The position numbers and the translations under genes were made by a program. Under the pieces are notes generated by a model. That model ran no database searches and had not been told where the DNA came from. It worked only from the letters and a program-made list of their open reading frames with translations. A stretch of DNA of 64,000 bases from Paenibacillus alvei (GTDB lineage Bacteria; Bacillota; Bacilli; Paenibacillales; NBRC-103111): the NCBI GenBank assembly GCA_945881905.1, contig CAMCVV010000003.1:1-64000 (forward strand), in the 5' to 3' direction. Each line of letters starts with the position of its first letter. Positions within the stretch are counted from its first letter, which is position 1. Positions 60,098 to 64,000 of this stretch are shown here, piece after piece.

Positions 60098-61132
60098 CTA
60101 AGAAATCATTTCGAGCAATCGTTTTTGTGAAAAGATCATTTTCATGACATGACTCTGGGTTTCCCAAAGCAAATTCGTCACTGGTTGTTCTTGATACGAT
60201 TGAACTGAAGTCACAGATTGCCGCATAGCATCCGTCATGGATTGCAATTCGAACTGTATAGACTCACTTGAGACTTGCATAAGCGGTTGCATCAGATCCA
60301 CCCATCGGTGATGTTCATCTGCAATCATCGTGACCGCTAATGGATTGATACTAGCTCCATCTTTTTGTGCGAGTCGCTCTAAGGTGTAATCGTGCAGCTT
60401 ACGAATCAACACATCTGTTTGTTGGAGGAATGTTCCCCATGACTCACCTTGTTCGACACGAGTCATATGGGAGGAAAATGCAGGAATGTCGATTTGCTTG
60501 ACAAACACGTCGAGGTTCTTCTCACGAAAGCGAGTAATCAGCTCGCTTGCATCTGATTTATGAACAGCAAAACCTACGTATACCGTCTGCTGTTCTCCTT
60601 GAACGATATAAGAAGACAAGCCTAGCTGGTGTAATTGAGATTGCGCAAGCTTCGCACTGTCGAGTGAAGTGAAGACGCCTGATTGAATGAACATGAACGA
60701 CTTCTGATCGAGATCAACTGGATGGGTAGAAGCAGGTTGCGCCACACGATGCTCGGTTCCGATGTGAGGTGATGCACTCTCTTTATACTGAATTAATTGC
60801 AAGATACATATCCCCATTAGTATTCCGGTAATCACAGCGCCTCCAACTGAAGTTATGATTCGAATCCAAGGGAATTTCATGGAACGAGAATCTGCCACAT
60901 GCACTGTGCGATGAACTTCGGCATGATCACTCATCCAAGCGGACCATTCATCGAGATGGGAGGATTCTTGCGTGTGGGTTTCGTTCCATATAGGAATTGG
61001 TGTAAGCGACAGATTCGTCTTTTGCACGAAAGACTCTATCGAATCAAGCGATACAGGCTCTTGGTGTTCGGGTGGGAGAGTTTTTGCTCGATGCCGCTGT
61101 TGGATATGAACAGTAATTGTTGCTTTGTTCAA
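60098..61132 (-). CDS. SPOR-domain protein, SpoIIB-like
   Basis: This protein of 344 residues has a cytoplasmic N-terminus of about 105 residues, one membrane helix (about 100-118), and a SPOR domain (about 140-220; FMFIQSGVFTSLDSAKLAQSQL). A long helical tail follows. SPOR domains bind denuded glycan at division septa. In B. subtilis SpoIIB has the same layout, lies between folC and maf, and helps engulfment. The ATG at 61153 is not supported; AAGGAG is spaced for the TTG at 61132, giving NKATITVHI. Confidence 0.7.
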   Translation of the reverse strand: MNKATITVHIQQRHRAKTLPPEHQEPVSLDSIESFVQKTNLSLTPIPIWNETHTQESSHLDEWSAWMSDHAEVHRTVHVADSRSMKFPWIRIITSVGGAVITGILMGICILQLIQYKESASPHIGTEHRVAQPASTHPVDLDQKSFMFIQSGVFTSLDSAKLAQSQLHQLGLSSYIVQGEQQTVYVGFAVHKSDASELITRFREKNLDVFVKQIDIPAFSSHMTRVEQGESWGTFLQQTDVLIRKLHDYTLERLAQKDGASINPLAVTMIADEHHRWVDLMQPLMQVSSESIQFELQSMTDAMRQSVTSVQSYQEQPVTNLLWETQSHVMKMIFSQKRLLEMIS

Positions 61133-61199
61133 AAAAGCCCACTCCTTGTACATTCATGATGCATTAGCTTATGATCTGTACAAGGAATATATGATCGAA

Positions 61200-61240
61200 C
61201 AACAAACAAGAACTTCCCATGAAGGAAGTCCTCTTTGTTG
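61200..61240 (-). terminator. Hairpin after murC
   Basis: Minus strand: CAACAAAGAGGACTTCC pairs with GGAAGTTCTTGTTTGTTG around a short loop. The trailing T run is weak, so some read-through into the next gene is possible. Confidence 0.6.
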
Positions 61241-61249
61241 CTTCATGCC

Positions 61250-62623
61250 TTACTGACGAAGTAGATGTGCAGCTAACGCTTCCCCTGTTTTCCAGATATC
61301 TCCGGCTCCCATCGTAATTACGAGATCCCCCGGTTTGATGGAAACAATTAATAGAGCTAACGCTTCTTCCCCTGTTGGCACGTATAGCACATGTGGGTTG
61401 CTGTGTTCACGGATAGATTCTACAAGTTTTGCAGCATGTACACCTTCGATCTTCTGCTCACCTGCTGGTGAATAAATATCGGTAATGATGACTTGATCTG
61501 CATCACGAAATGCACGACTAAATTCTTCGAATAAATAAAACGTGCGTGAGTAGCGTTGCGGTTGAAAAACTGCAATAATATTCATCCCTGATGCTTTCGC
61601 TGCTTGTAGCGTAGCTTCGATCTCTGTCGGATGATGTGCATAATCATCAATAACAAGGTGACCTGCAACATCAGCTAACACTTGAAACCTTCTTTTGGCT
61701 CCTTTGAAATGTGCTATTGTTGTAGCCACTTGCTCAAAAGTTAATCCGATCTCCATACATGTGACGATCGTGGCTAAAGCGTTATAAATATTATGCTTAC
61801 CCGGAACTGACAAGTGAACAAGACCCAATTCAATACCCTGATGTTGGACAGTGAACGTCACTTTGCGATCTCCTAATTGAATGTTAACTGCTCTCACATC
61901 AGCCGGATGATCAATTCCATATGTAACAACGTTGCCGTGAATGTGGGGAATTAAAGATTGAATCACAGGGTCATCTATACATACCACAGATCTTCCCTCT
62001 GGTGTAACTTGATTCATAAATTGTGCATACGCTTGTTGTAATTGTTCGAAGCTACCTTGATAATTCTCGAGATGGTCTGCTTCGATGTTATTCACGACAG
62101 CAATATAAGGCATATAGTGTAAGAAACTACCGTCGCTTTCATCTGCTTCTGCAATGAGATATGGGCCTTTGCCTGCTCTTGCATTGCTTCCTAGATCCAT
62201 GACTTCTCCACCGATGATAAATGTAGGGTCATGCTGACAGGTAACCATCACATAAGCGATCATCGACGAAGTTGTCGTCTTGCCATGAGCTCCTGCTACT
62301 GCTATGCCTTTATAATGACTCATTAGTCTAGCTAACATTTGGGAACGATGCAACACCGATATGTTGCGCTCTTTGGCTGCGATAAGCTCTACATTATCAG
62401 GTGCTAATGCTGTAGAATATACTACGAGATCAGCTCCATCAATGTGCTCGGATTTGTGACCGATATCGACTTTTACTCCGTTCTTCTGTAACTTGTGTGA
62501 TAATTCATGCATCGCTACATCAGAACCCGTAATGTGATATCCCATTTCGAACATCACTTTAGCAATAGCACTCATGCCATACCCGCTAATACCAATAAAA
62601 TGAACATGCTCTTTTTTGTTCAA
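61250..62623 (-). CDS. murC: UDP-N-acetylmuramate--L-alanine ligase
   Basis: MurC adds L-alanine to UDP-MurNAc in peptidoglycan synthesis. The 457-residue protein has the start FIGISGYGMSAIAKVM, the ATP-binding loop GAHGKTTTSSM, the middle-domain EADESDGSFL and the motif DDYAHHPTEI. The start is a TTG behind GGTGAG. It follows folC by seven bases. Confidence 0.96.
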   Translation of the reverse strand: MNKKEHVHFIGISGYGMSAIAKVMFEMGYHITGSDVAMHELSHKLQKNGVKVDIGHKSEHIDGADLVVYSTALAPDNVELIAAKERNISVLHRSQMLARLMSHYKGIAVAGAHGKTTTSSMIAYVMVTCQHDPTFIIGGEVMDLGSNARAGKGPYLIAEADESDGSFLHYMPYIAVVNNIEADHLENYQGSFEQLQQAYAQFMNQVTPEGRSVVCIDDPVIQSLIPHIHGNVVTYGIDHPADVRAVNIQLGDRKVTFTVQHQGIELGLVHLSVPGKHNIYNALATIVTCMEIGLTFEQVATTIAHFKGAKRRFQVLADVAGHLVIDDYAHHPTEIEATLQAAKASGMNIIAVFQPQRYSRTFYLFEEFSRAFRDADQVIITDIYSPAGEQKIEGVHAAKLVESIREHSNPHVLYVPTGEEALALLIVSIKPGDLVITMGAGDIWKTGEALAAHLLRQ

Positions 62624-62630
62624 ACCACGC

Positions 62631-64000
62631 TCACCAGCCTTTGTCAGTTAAGGTTTTGTCCAATAACCATGCCCGAACATCAGATACCAAATAAAGAGAA
62701 CCCGTGACGACGAGAAGATCATTCTTATGCTGTAGAGCTTGTAATCGTTGGACAGCTTGTTTCCAGATAGGTTCTATGATCAGCGTCACATCGAGATTCA
62801 TTTCCAGGATTACGCGGTTTGCTACTTCAGCCAAATGATGACTTGTGCTACTTTTGGGGAAATCGACTTCCGTTACGATTAATGTATGGACACAGGGTAG
62901 GATTTGTTTGAAATATTCTTCATGGTTCTTCGTCGACAACATACCCACCATCATATGTACCTGAGTATGAATATAGTCTTCTCGTATGGATTTAGCAAGC
63001 GCTTGTGCTCCTTCGGGGTTATGAGCTCCATCGAGTAAGATGGGATACTCCAAAGAAATCATTTCAAGTCTACCGGGCCATACCGTATGAAAGAAAGCTT
63101 GATACAGGTGTTCATCGTCTACATAAAGTGCATAATATGTCCGAAGAATCTCTATCGTCATCATGGCAAGTGCTGCATTCGAGACTTGGTGTTCCCCGTT
63201 CATAGATATCGATAATTGTTTCAAATCACGAAAGGGTCCACGAAAATCAAAACGTTGTTGATTCATCTCATTAGAAGTTCGTGTGTAACCGAATTGCTCG
63301 CCTAGAACATACATATTTACTTTTTTTTCTTTAGCCATTTGGGTAACCACTTGTTTGGCTTCGCCTTCTTGAATTGCCGTGATCAGCGACACCCCTGATT
63401 TGAGAATTCCTGCTTTCTCATAAGCAATTTGGGATAACGTATCTCCTAAAATATCCATATGATCATAACCGATATTCGTGATAATTGTTACCAAAGGATG
63501 AATGATATTGGTACTATCTAATCTCCCCCCAAGACCCGTTTCCCATACGACGAAATCAGGTTGAGCATATTTAGCAAAATACAACAAAGCGAGAACAGTT
63601 GTTACTTCGAACATCGTAGGAGAACCTAATTCTGTAGCAGCACATTGTTCTACAAATGGCTTCAATCGATTGCAAATGTCGACTAGAGCTGCATCAGTGA
63701 TGGGCTGGCCATTGAATCGAATACGGTCTGCATATGTCTCGATATAAGGTGACGTGAAACAGCCCACATCGTAACCGCATCGGTGTATGGCTTCGGAAAG
63801 AAATGCACACGTTGAACCTTTGCCGTTTGTGCCAGCAACATGAATAAATCGCAATCTCTGCTCAGGATGATCCAGCATCTCCATCAGTGCATGCATACGA
63901 GCTAATCCTGGCTTGATTCCTAATGACTTTAAGTCAATAATCCAAGCTGTGGCTTCAGAACTTGTTTCAAAAAAAATCGGCGATTCTTTGTGAATGTCCA
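62631..64000 (-). CDS. folC: Folylpolyglutamate/dihydrofolate synthase (cut by window edge)
   Basis: FolC adds glutamate residues to folates. The frame is open to the right edge. The residues before the first ATG still fit the family (FETSSEATAWIIDLKSLG), so the true start lies outside the window and the ATG at 63896 is internal. The ATP loop GTNGKGST, the WETGLGGRLDSTN motif, GYDHMDILG and the C-terminal domain (LLDGAHNPEGAQALA) are present. It is followed by murC, an order typical of Paenibacillaceae. Confidence 0.95.
   Translation of the reverse strand, partial: DIHKESPIFFETSSEATAWIIDLKSLGIKPGLARMHALMEMLDHPEQRLRFIHVAGTNGKGSTCAFLSEAIHRCGYDVGCFTSPYIETYADRIRFNGQPITDAALVDICNRLKPFVEQCAATELGSPTMFEVTTVLALLYFAKYAQPDFVVWETGLGGRLDSTNIIHPLVTIITNIGYDHMDILGDTLSQIAYEKAGILKSGVSLITAIQEGEAKQVVTQMAKEKKVNMYVLGEQFGYTRTSNEMNQQRFDFRGPFRDLKQLSISMNGEHQVSNAALAMMTIEILRTYYALYVDDEHLYQAFFHTVWPGRLEMISLEYPILLDGAHNPEGAQALAKSIREDYIHTQVHMMVGMLSTKNHEEYFKQILPCVHTLIVTEVDFPKSSTSHHLAEVANRVILEMNLDVTLIIEPIWKQAVQRLQALQHKNDLLVVTGSLYLVSDVRAWLLDKTLTDKGW

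Overview
The window is 64 kb of chromosome from a low-GC (I estimate about 40%), endospore-forming Firmicute of the Bacillales. It carries spoVB, a safA-like coat gene, spo0B, spoIVFA/B, a spoIIB-like gene, a SpoIID-domain gene and a gerA-type operon. It also has T-box leaders and the Bacillus-like orders cymR-iscS-mnmA, hisS-aspS-tcdA, relA-apt-recJ, ruvAB-queA-tgt-yajC, obg-spo0B-rpmA-prp-rplU and minCD-mreBCD-radC. Separate secD and secF, a ruvC gene, rodA beside minD, and a membrane-anchored FAD oxidoreductase between hisS and dtd fit a Paenibacillaceae-like lineage better than Bacillus itself. I cannot name the genus. Most genes lie on the minus strand and form long operons.

Layout. 1-6.5 kb: alaS (cut by the left edge) behind a T-box, a decayed AEC-family permease, an AI-2E-family exporter, a zinc-ribbon protein, an orphan IS607-family serine recombinase, and the cysteine pair cymR-iscS. 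6.7-16.8 kb: mnmA (plus strand), then hisS-aspS-tcdA-pyrB-rarA behind a second T-box. The pyrB is of the enterobacterial/archaeal type, which is odd here. 14.8-25.8 kb: FAD oxidoreductase, dtd, relA, apt, recJ, a cation-efflux gene and secF/secD. 25.9-29.5 kb: a Rossmann-fold reductase, comN, spoVB and a PAP2 phosphatase. 29.6-36.5 kb: ruvC-ruvA-ruvB-spoIID-like-queA-tgt-yajC. 36.7-38.7 kb: an ECF sigma factor without an anti-sigma gene and a LysM coat protein with tandem repeats. 38.8-43.4 kb: an amino-acid cluster (thrR/pheB-like, hom, thrB, pheA, ilvE). 43.6-54.6 kb: obg-spo0B, rplU-prp-rpmA, spoIVFA/B, minCD-rodA, mreBCD and radC. 54.7-59.7 kb: a germinant-receptor operon gerA-gerC-gerB-gerB on the plus strand, sitting where many relatives carry maf. 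59.8-64 kb: a DUF4321 protein, a SpoIIB-like SPOR protein, murC and folC (cut by the right edge).

The genes cover translation and tRNA modification, the stringent response, recombination, cell shape and division-site placement, and sporulation and germination. Signs of gene decay or turnover are a frameshifted permease, a recombinase without its TnpB partner, a lone ECF sigma factor, absence of thrC and maf from their usual sites, and a tandem gerB duplication that carries a fossil of the upstream gene's 3' end.

I found no CRISPR array, prophage, defence island, rRNA or tRNA gene. I see no clear wholly new system. The best leads are the orphan IS607 recombinase, the duplicated gerB, the lone sigma factor with a hydrophobic tail, and the foreign-looking pyrB.
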